From Rhodocyclaceae bacterium (GTDB lineage Bacteria > Pseudomonadota > Gammaproteobacteria > Burkholderiales > Rhodocyclaceae), in assembly GCA_020445765.1 (NCBI GenBank), contig JAGRFY010000046.1:32875-96874 (forward strand): a stretch of 64,000 nucleotides of DNA, written 5' to 3'. Below are positions 50,445 to 58,948 of this stretch, piece by piece. The notes under the pieces were generated by a model. The model worked only from the letters and a program-made list of their open reading frames with translations, ran no database searches and had not been told where the DNA came from. Numbering within the stretch: position 1 is the first letter of the stretch; each line of letters begins with the position of its first letter. The translations under genes were made by a program, and so were the position numbers.

Positions 50445-50846
50445 TCACAGCGCGTGGCAGGTCAGGCACAGCGTTGCCGGATCACGCCGCAGATAGGTCT
50501 GGGTCGCGACCGCCGAATCGGCGGGCGGCATTGCGTCGTGGCAACTGGCGCAGATCACCTGGCGATCCGGCCCGAACACCCGCGTTTCGGCGCGGTCAGG
50601 TTTGCCGTCGCGATCGTCGTCGAAAAACCAGAATGCATCGGTGCAGCCGTCCGGCTGTCTGAAATCCGCCGCCAGCGGCAGGCTGCGCCCGATCGGGTGG
50701 TGATTCGGCCGCTCAGGCTCGGTCGGCGGCGCGGCGATACCCACCTGACACTGGGCCGCCACGCCGGACGACAAGGCGAGGACGGTCAGCGGCACCAGCA
50801 GACTGGGCAGCAGCCACACCCGAATCGCCATGGCGTTGACATCCAT
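50445..50846 (-). CDS. small exported protein with two c-type haem motifs and an EF-hand loop
   Basis: A 133-residue protein with a signal peptide (to about residue 31). Two CxxCH motifs, CASCH at 99-103 and CLTCH at 127-131, predict covalent haem in the periplasm. Residues 76-87 (DDDRDGKPDRAE) make a perfect DxDxDGxxDxxE calcium loop. The ATG at 50831 is an alternative start. No other cytochrome gene is adjacent, so its electron partners are unknown. It could belong to the doubled-CXXCH family, which would explain the missing distal ligands. Confidence 0.75.
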   Translation of the reverse strand: MDVNAMAIRVWLLPSLLVPLTVLALSSGVAAQCQVGIAAPPTEPERPNHHPIGRSLPLAADFRQPDGCTDAFWFFDDDRDGKPDRAETRVFGPDRQVICASCHDAMPPADSAVATQTYLRRDPATLCLTCHAL

Positions 50847-50930
50847 GTCCTCATTCTAGGCGAGCACTCTTGATCGGCGGCCGGCCACCCCCATTTGATG
50901 CAGTAACAAAGCATTGACGGAAGACCCACG

Positions 50931-51371
50931 ATGTCCCGCGACAGCCTGATCCTGGCATGCCCGGCATGCGATTCCCTCAATCGCGTGCCGGCCGAGCGTC
51001 TCGGCGAGGCACCGAACTGCGGCAAGTGCCATTCGCCACTGTTCCAGCAGCGCCCGATCGCGCTCGACCAGAACAACTTCGAGATTCATTCGGGACGCGC
51101 CGACCTGCCCTTGCTGGTCGATTTCTGGGCGCCCTGGTGCGGCCCCTGTCGCGCGATGGCACCCGCCTTCGAGGAAGCGGCGCGGTTGCTCGAACCCGGC
51201 GTGCGACTGGCCAAGGTCAATACCGAAGACGAACAATCGCTTGCCGCCCGCTTCGGCATCCGCTCGATTCCGACGCTGGTGCTGTTCCGCGGTGGCCGCG
51301 AAGTGGCCCGGCAGGCCGGTGCGATGAACGCGGCCGGCATCGTGCAATGGGTACGCGCCCAGGCCCACTGA
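50931..51371 (+). CDS. trxC: thioredoxin 2
   Basis: A 146-residue cytoplasmic thioredoxin. An N-terminal zinc ribbon (CPACDSLNRVP..CGKC) precedes the thioredoxin fold with active site WCGPC and the cis-Pro in SIPTLVLF. Both the zinc ribbon and the length are those of TrxC. Confidence 0.95.
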   Translation: MSRDSLILACPACDSLNRVPAERLGEAPNCGKCHSPLFQQRPIALDQNNFEIHSGRADLPLLVDFWAPWCGPCRAMAPAFEEAARLLEPGVRLAKVNTEDEQSLAARFGIRSIPTLVLFRGGREVARQAGAMNAAGIVQWVRAQAH

Positions 51372-51443
51372 ACAGCGCGGCGGCGTGGCCCTGCCGCGGC
51401 TACCAGCATCACCCGTGGCAAATGCGGGCTAAAATCGGCGCCC

Positions 51444-53249
51444 ATGTCACGGGCGCGAGAGATCCTGCAGCACGTTTTCGGCTATGCCAGCTTCCGCGGC
51501 CAGCAGGAAGCGGTGGTCGAGCATCTGGCCGCCGGAGGCGACGCCCTGGTGCTGATGCCCACCGGCGGCGGCAAATCGCTGTGCTTCCAGATTCCTGCGC
51601 TGCTGCGCTCCGGCACAGCGATCGTCGTGTCGCCGCTGATCGCCTTGATGCACGACCAGGTCAGCGCGCTGCGAGAAGCCGGTGTCGCTGCGGCCTACCT
51701 CAATTCCAGTCAGGACCAGGAAGAGGCCTGGGCGACCGAAATGGATCTGCGCGAGGGGCGCCTCGATCTGCTCTACGTCGCGCCGGAGCGCCTGCTCGCC
51801 GGACGCACGCTGGCGATGCTCGATGCCCTTCATCGCGACCGCGCGCTCGCGCTGATCGCGATCGACGAGGCCCACTGCGTCGCCCAGTGGGGGCACGATT
51901 TCCGGCCCGAATACCTGCAGTTGTCGATACTCGCCGAACGCTTTCCCGGGGTGCCGCGGATCGCGCTGACCGCCACCGCCGACGCTCGCGGCCGTGAGGA
52001 GATCGCCGAGCGGCTGGCATTGGACGATGCGCGCCGCTTCGTCTCGAGCTTCGATCGCCCCAACATCCGCTACCGCATCGCCGACAAGGACGGGCCACGC
52101 CAGCAGTTGCTGGCCTTCATCCGCGACGAGCACAAGGCCGAGGCAGGCATCGTCTACTGCCTGTCGCGGCGCAAGGTCGACGAGACCGCCGCCTTTCTCG
52201 TCGAACAGGGCGTCTCCGCGCTGCCCTACCACGCCGGCATGGCGACCGAATTGCGGGCGAGCAACCAGCTGCGCTTCCTGCACGAAGATGCCACCGTGAT
52301 GGTGGCGACGATCGCCTTCGGCATGGGCATCGACAAGCCTGACGTTCGCTTCGTCGCCCACCTCGACCTGCCACGCTCGATCGAGGGCTACTACCAGGAA
52401 ACCGGGCGTGCCGGGCGCGACGGTCTGCCGGCCGAAGCGTTGATGCTGTGGGGTGCCGGTGACGTCGTCCAGCAGCGGCGGATGATCGACATGAGCGAGG
52501 GCAGCGACTCCTTCAAGCGGCAGGCCCGCAGCCGTCTCGATACGCTGGTGGCGCTGGCCGAGACCACCGGCTGTCGGCGGCAGATGCTGCTCGCCCATTT
52601 CGGTGAGTCGTCCGAACCCTGCGGCAATTGCGACACCTGCCTGGCGCCGCCGCAGACCTGGGACGCCACCGAAGCCGCACGCAAGGCCTTGTCCTGCGTG
52701 TATCGCACCGGGCAGCGCTACGGTGCCAGCCACCTGATCGAGGTCTTGCGCGGGGAGGCCAGCGAAAAGGTGGTCGAGCGTGGTCATGATCGGATCAGCA
52801 CCTTCGGCATCGGCACCGATCTCGATGACAAGACCTGGAAGAGCCTGTTTCGTCAGTTGATCGCCCGCGGTCTGCTGGCGGTGGACCACGAACGCTTCAA
52901 TGCGCTGGCGCTGACCGAGTCGGCGCGCCCGCTGCTGAGGGGCGAGGCCTCGCTGCAGGTGCGAGTGCCCACGACCCGACGAAAGTCCCGCCGCGAGCCC
53001 CGGATCGTCGGCCGCGATGCGCGTCACGACGCGCTCTACGAAAAGCTGCGGAACTGGCGGGCCGAAACCGCCCGCGAGCGCAATGTGCCCGCCTACGTCA
53101 TCTTTCACGACGCCACGCTGCTCGAGATCGCGCAGCTGCGACCGGCCTCGCTCGATCAGCTGTCGCAGATTTCCGGGGTCGGCGATCGAAAGCTGGAAGC
53201 CTACGGCGAACTACTGCTGGCGCTGGTCGGCGCCGAGGCGCCGGCCTGA
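51444..53249 (+). CDS. recQ: ATP-dependent DNA helicase RecQ
   Basis: A 601-residue 3'-5' helicase for recombination and fork repair. It has Walker A PTGGGKSLCF near residue 37, DEAH (IDEAHCVAQWGHDFRPEY), motif VI QETGRAGRDG, the RQC zinc site (CGNCDTC), and an HRDC domain at the end. The length is normal for bacterial RecQ. Confidence 0.96.
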   Translation: MSRAREILQHVFGYASFRGQQEAVVEHLAAGGDALVLMPTGGGKSLCFQIPALLRSGTAIVVSPLIALMHDQVSALREAGVAAAYLNSSQDQEEAWATEMDLREGRLDLLYVAPERLLAGRTLAMLDALHRDRALALIAIDEAHCVAQWGHDFRPEYLQLSILAERFPGVPRIALTATADARGREEIAERLALDDARRFVSSFDRPNIRYRIADKDGPRQQLLAFIRDEHKAEAGIVYCLSRRKVDETAAFLVEQGVSALPYHAGMATELRASNQLRFLHEDATVMVATIAFGMGIDKPDVRFVAHLDLPRSIEGYYQETGRAGRDGLPAEALMLWGAGDVVQQRRMIDMSEGSDSFKRQARSRLDTLVALAETTGCRRQMLLAHFGESSEPCGNCDTCLAPPQTWDATEAARKALSCVYRTGQRYGASHLIEVLRGEASEKVVERGHDRISTFGIGTDLDDKTWKSLFRQLIARGLLAVDHERFNALALTESARPLLRGEASLQVRVPTTRRKSRREPRIVGRDARHDALYEKLRNWRAETARERNVPAYVIFHDATLLEIAQLRPASLDQLSQISGVGDRKLEAYGELLLALVGAEAPA

Positions 53250-53324
53250 TCGTCACGGCACAATTTTTAACATAGTCGCCGGCGCGAGTCGAACCCGCAC
53301 CGATCAAGCCTGATCGAATTGCTC

Positions 53325-53349
53325 CGTTACCGATTCGACATCGGTAACG
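53325..53349. repeat. perfect 10-bp hairpin downstream of recQ
   Basis: CGTTACCGAT and ATCGGTAACG pair around TCGAC. There is no T run, so it is not a standard terminator. It lies in the 273-base gap between recQ and the next gene, next to a T-arm-like sequence at 53281-53300. Confidence 0.45.
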
Positions 53350-53522
53350 CCGCGGTCGGCGCTGCCGGTCCTGCCGGAGTGCCCTGTGCAGCCTTGCCGA
53401 TCCCTGCTCCCCGTCCTCGCCGCGGTCAATGCCGACGCAATCGCCCTGCCCGCCGACTGCGGCGGTGGCGGCCCGGCCGTCGGCGGATTCATCCCTTGCG
53501 CACGCGTGAAAGGCGGCGACCG

Positions 53523-54635
53523 ATGAAAGATCGCCGTGTCGTCCGGATCTGTCACGCCGGCATGGAAGAGGCCGAGGTCCGTCGTTTCGAGGTCTTCGTC
53601 CGCCACGTCGAGAACGTGGAATGCCGCCTGGTGGATGAGGCCGACGCCGACGTCGCCATGATCGACACCGATGGCGAACTGGGCACCTACCTGGTGCGCG
53701 CCCATCGCATGCTGTTCCCCGGTCGCCCCATCATCCATGTTTCCGCCCAGGGCTCGCTGGGTCGCGATGCCTTGTCGGTGTGGGCACGCAAACCGGTCGA
53801 TCCGAGGGCATTCGGTGATGCCGTCGCACGGGCGCTGACCGTTGCCTCGCCGCCGGTCGGCCATGGCGGCGCCGCGCCCGGCGCAGTGCGCCGGGCGTCG
53901 GCTCTGGCCCAGGACCGCAACGCCGAGCGCACCGCCAATCTCTACGTCGGCACGATGTCGGATATCGACGTCCGCGACCCTGCCCAGCGCGAACGCGCCA
54001 GCTACCATGCCGGCAACTACCTGCAGGGGCTGTTCGAGTCCGCCCGTCGCTTCGCCCGCGAGAACGGTACGGCGGCAGCCTTGCTGCATCGGCAGGATCG
54101 CATCCTCACCTTGAACGCCAACGGGCACAGCTACACGACATCGCTCGACCGCCGCAGCCTGCGCTCGCTCGCCCTGATTCCTCTGGTCAGGCAGGACTTT
54201 CGGATCGTGGTCGGCAGTGCTCGCGAAGACGGGCCATGGCATCCGGCCACGCCATTGCTCTGGGAACTCGCATTGTGGGCCGCGCGTGGCCGGATTCCTT
54301 TCGGCGTGCCCTTCGACGCGCCGGTAAGGTTGCTGCGCTGGCCCAACCTGACTCGCCTCGCACTGACCCCCGACGCCATCCGCATTGCCGGACTGTGGTC
54401 CGGGCATCCAACTTCCCTGCTGCTGAGCGCACGCGCCCTGCAGGTGCCCCAGCGCCATGTCTTCGCATTCTTCAGCGCGTGCCGCGCGCTCGACCTGCTG
54501 CGCCTCGAGGATGCGCCGAAGAACCTGCCTGCGAGTGCGCAGCCGCACCCCTCGCGTGAATCGGCAAGCCGCGGGCTGTTCGACCGCATCCTCGACAAGC
54601 TGCCTGGCCGAACCTCCGGGGATGCACAACCGTGA
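53523..54635 (+). CDS. hypothetical protein with pseudo-receiver-like N-terminus
   Basis: A 370-residue cytoplasmic protein. Residues 1-115 (VVRICHAGMEEAEVRRFEVFVRHVENVECRLVDEADADVAMIDTDG..PIIHVSAQ..WARKPVDPRAF) have the alternating pattern of a response-regulator receiver, including a Lys-Pro near the end. The C-terminal half (ALAQVPQRHVFAFFSACRALDLL-like) is helical and unrecognised. I start at the ATG at 53523; upstream of it the frame is Arg/Pro-rich noise. It overlaps the GTPase gene by 4 bases, so the two probably work together. Confidence 0.65.
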   Translation: MKDRRVVRICHAGMEEAEVRRFEVFVRHVENVECRLVDEADADVAMIDTDGELGTYLVRAHRMLFPGRPIIHVSAQGSLGRDALSVWARKPVDPRAFGDAVARALTVASPPVGHGGAAPGAVRRASALAQDRNAERTANLYVGTMSDIDVRDPAQRERASYHAGNYLQGLFESARRFARENGTAAALLHRQDRILTLNANGHSYTTSLDRRSLRSLALIPLVRQDFRIVVGSAREDGPWHPATPLLWELALWAARGRIPFGVPFDAPVRLLRWPNLTRLALTPDAIRIAGLWSGHPTSLLLSARALQVPQRHVFAFFSACRALDLLRLEDAPKNLPASAQPHPSRESASRGLFDRILDKLPGRTSGDAQP

Positions 54636-55165
54636 CGAGCCGGTTCAAGATCATCTTTTCGGGACCACTCGGCGCCGGTAAGTCGGCGGCCATCGCGGCG
54701 GTCAGCGAGGTCTCACCGGTCCATGGTGAAGGCGCCGCGGCTGGCCCAAGCCCGGCAAACACCCGAATGGACATGGACTTCGGCGCGATGCGACTCGGCG
54801 ACGGCTCCACCGTGCATCTCTATGGTGCGCCGGGCCGCGAACCGCTGGAGGCGACGCGAGACATCCTGACCGAAGGTGGCGTCGGCCTGATTCTGTTGAT
54901 CGACAGTTCGCGCAACGACCCGTTGGCCGATCTCGCGCAGTTCGTGGCGGGTTTCGAACGATTCATCGCGAGTACCGGCCTGGTGATCGGGGTGACTCAC
55001 CGCGACCTCTCGGCCACCCCGGCGCTGGATGCCTTCGCGGACAAGCTTGCAGCGGCCGGCTACGGTGCCGTACCGGTGTTCGAGGCGGACCCGCGCGACC
55101 GTCGCGACGTCGGCATCCTGATCGAGGCCCTGCTGAGCCTGATCGATCCGGTCGCACGTGCCTGA
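54632..55165 (+). CDS. small GTPase-like P-loop protein
   Basis: A 177-residue protein with P-loop GPLGAGKS near residue 10, a GAPG element in place of DxxG (LYGAPGRE), and THRDL in place of NKxD. This is the pattern of bacterial small GTP-binding proteins of the MglA/SRP-like group found beside signalling genes. It starts at a GTG overlapping the previous stop. Partners could be surface motility or cell polarity systems, but nothing in the window shows which. Confidence 0.75.
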   Translation: MTSRFKIIFSGPLGAGKSAAIAAVSEVSPVHGEGAAAGPSPANTRMDMDFGAMRLGDGSTVHLYGAPGREPLEATRDILTEGGVGLILLIDSSRNDPLADLAQFVAGFERFIASTGLVIGVTHRDLSATPALDAFADKLAAAGYGAVPVFEADPRDRRDVGILIEALLSLIDPVARA

Positions 55166-55252
55166 TCCGGCTGCCGGCACGACGCATTTCCCGCCGGATC
55201 TCGCTGCGGGCTATCCTCGGCGACATCGGGCCAGAAACAGGGAAGCGATGCC

Positions 55253-55690
55253 GTGAGACCACTATTCGATCGCAACATGCGGCACGTCGGCTGGCTCGAC
55301 GGCGACCATGTCTTCGACTGCGACATCGTCTGGCGGGCCTTCGTCTGCGGCGAACACCTGTTCTGCGCCGTCAGCAACGAGTGGCGGGGCAGCCGCCACG
55401 GCAGCGCGCTGCTCGACGCCAGCGGCCTGATCGTCGCCTGGCGGGAGGGCGAGCCACCTCGGGCGCGACGTCGCCAGTCGCCCGCCGCGCTACCCGCGAT
55501 GCCGATGCGACCGTTCCGTCCAAAGCGCCCGATCGACCCGCGCCGCCCGCTGTTTCCGAAGACGCCACTCGAGGAATGGTCGCCGCTCAGTTGGCAGCAG
55601 TGGCTGTTTCCGCCACCGCTGCCATCCGAGCCCGACGAGCCGCCGGCCGGCACCGACGAGCCAGCGAACAACGCCGGCACGTCCGGCTGA
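55253..55690 (+). CDS. hypothetical protein, possible beta-flower domain
   Basis: A 145-residue protein starting at GTG. Residues 1-65 contain short repeated turns (NMRHVGWLDGDHVFD, GEHLFCAVSNEW, ALLDASGLIVAWREG) like the 4-fold beta-flower domain. The rest is Pro-rich and probably disordered. It lies downstream of the GTPase gene, about 90 bases away. Confidence 0.55.
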   Translation: MRPLFDRNMRHVGWLDGDHVFDCDIVWRAFVCGEHLFCAVSNEWRGSRHGSALLDASGLIVAWREGEPPRARRRQSPAALPAMPMRPFRPKRPIDPRRPLFPKTPLEEWSPLSWQQWLFPPPLPSEPDEPPAGTDEPANNAGTSG

Positions 55691-55726
55691 ATCGTCGAAT
55701 CCGCGTCGGAGTCCCGACCGCTACGA

Positions 55727-56569
55727 TCAGGCCGGGCGCTCGACGAAGGCCTGCGCCAGTGTGTCCATCGCCTGCATTGGAACGCCATCGGCGTGGCGCA
55801 CCATCAAGGTCGGCACGCGGGCAATCGGGTCGGCCACGGGTTTCTTCTCCAGTTCGGCCGCCAGTGGCGACAGATCCAGTGCCCGCCGCGGCAGCAGGGT
55901 CCAGCCGAGGCCGGCCGACACGCAGCCGACGATGCCTTCGAGGGTGCCCATCTCCATCACCGACGACACCGGGTGGCCGCAGTTGCGTTGCCAATCGAGC
56001 GCCCGTGCGCGATAGGCGCAACCCTCGCGAAACAGGATCAGCGGCAGGTCGTCGCAGCCGGGATCACCAACCAGCACCAGTTCCTCCTCGACCACCGGCT
56101 CGCAAACCAGTCTCGGATGCGCAATCGGACCGGCGACGAAGGCACAGTCGAGACGGTGCGCAAGCACCTGCTCGACCAGCGCTGCCGAGGTGTCGGTGGA
56201 TACCTGCAGCGTGACCCCCGGGTGATGCTTGCGCACCGCCTTCAGCGCCCGTGGCAGGTGGATCGCGGCAAAGGTTTCCATCGTGCCGATTCGCAGTTCG
56301 CCGCTGCCGGCCCCGACCTGGCGCACCGCGGCCTCGGTCTGCTGTGCCAGCCGCAGCAGACGGCCGGCGTAGTCGAGCAACACACGTCCGGGCGGCGCCA
56401 GTTCCAGCCCGCGGCCTTTGCGGAAGAACAGATCGGTTCCGAGTTCCTGCTCGAGCCGGCGGATACGGCTGGTGACATTCGACTGCACCGTGTTGAGGCG
56501 CCGGGACGCGGCCAGGATGCCACCTTCCTCGACCACGGCAACAAAGGTTCGCAGGGCACTGAGTTCCAC
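55727..56569 (-). CDS. LysR-family transcriptional regulator
   Basis: A 280-residue regulator: winged helix-turn-helix at 1-60 (LSALRTFVAVVEEGGILAASRRLNTVQSNVTSRIRRLEQELG) and a substrate-binding domain. It is divergent from an MFS exporter gene with about 100 bases between them, the usual arrangement for LysR control of the neighbour. Confidence 0.93.
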   Translation of the reverse strand: MELSALRTFVAVVEEGGILAASRRLNTVQSNVTSRIRRLEQELGTDLFFRKGRGLELAPPGRVLLDYAGRLLRLAQQTEAAVRQVGAGSGELRIGTMETFAAIHLPRALKAVRKHHPGVTLQVSTDTSAALVEQVLAHRLDCAFVAGPIAHPRLVCEPVVEEELVLVGDPGCDDLPLILFREGCAYRARALDWQRNCGHPVSSVMEMGTLEGIVGCVSAGLGWTLLPRRALDLSPLAAELEKKPVADPIARVPTLMVRHADGVPMQAMDTLAQAFVERPA

Positions 56570-56669
56570 ATCAATTCTCTAAATTCGAACACAAGTATCA
56601 AATCTAATCGATTGTAGAGATATCGTAAATACGCTACTTTCGACCATCGACCAAGAAGCCGTGCCGACC
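56570..56669. promoter_or_regulatory. divergent promoter region between lysR and MFS genes
   Basis: AT-rich for this window. It contains an imperfect dyad around ATCGAT (TCTAATCGATT then GTAGA) and several T-N11-A possibilities typical of LysR sites. I cannot fix the promoter elements with confidence. Confidence 0.4.
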
Positions 56670-57860
56670 ATGAGCGACGATTCCCGCCAACGTTTCCGTG
56701 TCCTCGCCGCCGGCGTGCTGAGCCTGGTGCTGTGCATGGGCATCGCCCGCTTCGCCTATACCCCGCTATTGCCCCTGATGCAGGCGCAGGCCGGGCTCGG
56801 TGCCGCAGGCGGCGGCTGGCTGGCCGCCTGGAATTACCTCGGCTACCTCAGCGGCGCGCTGATCGCCGCCAACATCTCGAATCTGGTGCTGAAGGACCGC
56901 CTGTACCGCATCGGCATGGTGCTGGCGGTGCTGTCCACCGCCGCGATGGCCGCGAGTACGTCGCCGGTATGGTGGTGCGCCTGGCGCTTCGTCGCCGGTC
57001 TGTCGAGCGCCGCTGGCATGCTGCTCGGCACCGGACTGATCCTGAACTGGCTGATCCGGCACGATCACCGGCCCGAACTCGGCATCCACTTCGCCGGCAT
57101 CGGCCTTGGCATTGCCCTGTGCGCGGCCGCGGTCGCGATCATGAGTCGATGGTTCGACTGGCAGGACCAGTGGCTGCTGTTCGCGCTCGCCGCGGGCGCC
57201 CTGCTGGTGCCGGCCCTGGCCTGGCTGCCGCGACCGCAAGTGACGGCCCAGACCCGCAGTGGCCTGCCGATGGTCGACGCGCCCCCCTCGCCGCTGTTCA
57301 TGCGGCTGTTCATGGCCGCCTACTTCTGCGCTGGCGTCGGCTACGTCGTCAGCGCCACCTTCATCGTCGCCATCGTCGACGCCCTGCCCGGCCTCGCCGG
57401 GCGCGGCGCGCTGGTGTTCCTGGTGATCGGCGTGGCGGCGACGCCGGCCTGCATCCTGTGGGACCTGATCGCCCGCCGCATCGGCATGCTGAACGCGCTG
57501 CTCATTACCGGCTGGCTACAGATCGGCGGCATCCTCCTGCCGCTGGCCGGCGGCCTTGGCGCGGCGCTGGCTGGTGCGGTGCTGTTCGGCGTCACCTTCA
57601 TCGGCCTGGTCAGCCTGGTGCTGACGCTGGCTGGCCGCTATTACCCGACCCGGCCGGCGAAGATGATGGGAAAGATGACCTTGTCCTACGGCGTGGCGCA
57701 GATCCTCGCCCCGGCGATCACCGGCTGGATCGCCGAGACCAACGGCAGCTATGCCGGCGGCCTGTTGCTGGCGGCAGCCGCGATGCTGGTCGGCAGCCTG
57801 CTGCTGCTCGCCTTGAAGCTGGTCGAACGGCGCGATCTGAAGCATGCGATGACCGCCTGA
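56670..57860 (+). CDS. MFS transporter, YbfB/YjiJ family
   Basis: A 396-residue 12-helix inner-membrane transporter. The N-terminal stretch GVLSLVLCMGIARFAYTPLLPLM is typical of the YbfB/YjiJ group. Its substrate is unknown. A GTG at 56661 is an alternative start. Likely controlled by the divergent LysR gene and co-transcribed with the oxidoreductase 25 bases downstream. Confidence 0.88.
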   Translation: MSDDSRQRFRVLAAGVLSLVLCMGIARFAYTPLLPLMQAQAGLGAAGGGWLAAWNYLGYLSGALIAANISNLVLKDRLYRIGMVLAVLSTAAMAASTSPVWWCAWRFVAGLSSAAGMLLGTGLILNWLIRHDHRPELGIHFAGIGLGIALCAAAVAIMSRWFDWQDQWLLFALAAGALLVPALAWLPRPQVTAQTRSGLPMVDAPPSPLFMRLFMAAYFCAGVGYVVSATFIVAIVDALPGLAGRGALVFLVIGVAATPACILWDLIARRIGMLNALLITGWLQIGGILLPLAGGLGAALAGAVLFGVTFIGLVSLVLTLAGRYYPTRPAKMMGKMTLSYGVAQILAPAITGWIAETNGSYAGGLLLAAAAMLVGSLLLLALKLVERRDLKHAMTA

Positions 57861-57885
57861 CACGGCCGCACACTGGGAGGAGCAA

Positions 57886-58944
57886 ATGTCGCGAGATGCC
57901 CTGCTGCAACGCCTCGGCGTCGAGGTGCCGATCCTGCTCGCGCCAATGGCCGGCGCCGGTGGCCCCGCGCTGGCCCGCGCGGTCGCCCGCGCCGGCGCAC
58001 TGCCGGCCCTGCCCTGCGCAATGCTCGATGCCGCCGCGCTGCGCCGCCAGGTGGCGGAAGTCCGCAGCGACTACGGCGGCCCGCTCAACCTGAACTTCTT
58101 CTGCCACCAGCTGCCGGCTCCGGACGACGCAGCCCAGCATGCCTGGCGCGAGCGCCTGGCGCCATACTACCGGGCACTCGATCTCGACCCGTCGGCGCAG
58201 GCCCCGGCCGCCGAGCGCCGCCCCTTCGATGCCACGACCTGCGCATTGGTCGAGGAGCTGCGGCCCGGGGTCGTCAGCTTCCATTTCGGCCTTCCCGAGG
58301 ACGCCCTGCTCGCCCGGGTCAGGGCGAGCGGCGCGGTCGTCCTCAGTTCCGCCACTACGGTCGCCGAGGCGCGCTGGCTCGCGGCCCGCGGCGTGGACGC
58401 GGTCATCGCCCAGGGCCTCGAGGCGGGCGGCCATCGCGGCAGTTTCCTCGACGACGATCCGGCCAGCCAGCTCGGCACCTTCGCCCTGCTGCCTCTGGTG
58501 CGCGACGCGGTCGCGGTGCCAGTGATCGCCGCCGGTGGAATCACCGATGCCCGCGGCGTCGATGCCGCCTTCGCCCTTGGGGCGAGCGCGGTCCAGCTCG
58601 GTACCGCCTACCTGCGCGCACCCCAGTCGATCATTTCGTCGCTGCACCGGACCGCGCTGGCCGCCGCGGACGCACCGACCCAGCTCACCAACCTGTTCTC
58701 CGGCCGGCCGGCCCGCGGCCTGCGCAACCGGCTGATGGCCGAACTCGGGCCGATTGCCGAGGTACCGCCATTCCCGACCGCCGGCCACGCGCTGGCGCCG
58801 CTGCGGCAGGCCGCCGAGCAGCAGGGTCGTACCGACTTTTCGCCGCTGTGGGCCGGTCAGGCCTATCCGCTGGCGCGGGAGGAGGACGCCACCGAAATCA
58901 CCCGGCGGCTCGCCACGGCGATCGGGAGCCCCACGCGCCACTAA
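57886..58944 (+). CDS. nitronate monooxygenase-like FMN oxidoreductase
   Basis: A 352-residue TIM-barrel flavoprotein of the NMO/2-nitropropane dioxygenase group. It has PILLAPMAGAGGPALARAV at the N-terminus, LEAGGHRGSF with the catalytic-type His, IAAGGITDARG and GASAVQLGTAYL for FMN binding. Family members oxidise nitronates or reduce quinones. GGAGG lies before the ATG. Position behind an MFS gene suggests a small detoxification unit. Confidence 0.88.
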   Translation: MSRDALLQRLGVEVPILLAPMAGAGGPALARAVARAGALPALPCAMLDAAALRRQVAEVRSDYGGPLNLNFFCHQLPAPDDAAQHAWRERLAPYYRALDLDPSAQAPAAERRPFDATTCALVEELRPGVVSFHFGLPEDALLARVRASGAVVLSSATTVAEARWLAARGVDAVIAQGLEAGGHRGSFLDDDPASQLGTFALLPLVRDAVAVPVIAAGGITDARGVDAAFALGASAVQLGTAYLRAPQSIISSLHRTALAAADAPTQLTNLFSGRPARGLRNRLMAELGPIAEVPPFPTAGHALAPLRQAAEQQGRTDFSPLWAGQAYPLAREEDATEITRRLATAIGSPTRH

Positions 58945-58948
58945 TGGA

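Noticed and set aside
53271-53360. Possible minus-strand tRNA gene
   Set aside because: Only a T-arm-like piece is present; the acceptor, D and anticodon arms do not fold, so I do not call a tRNA.
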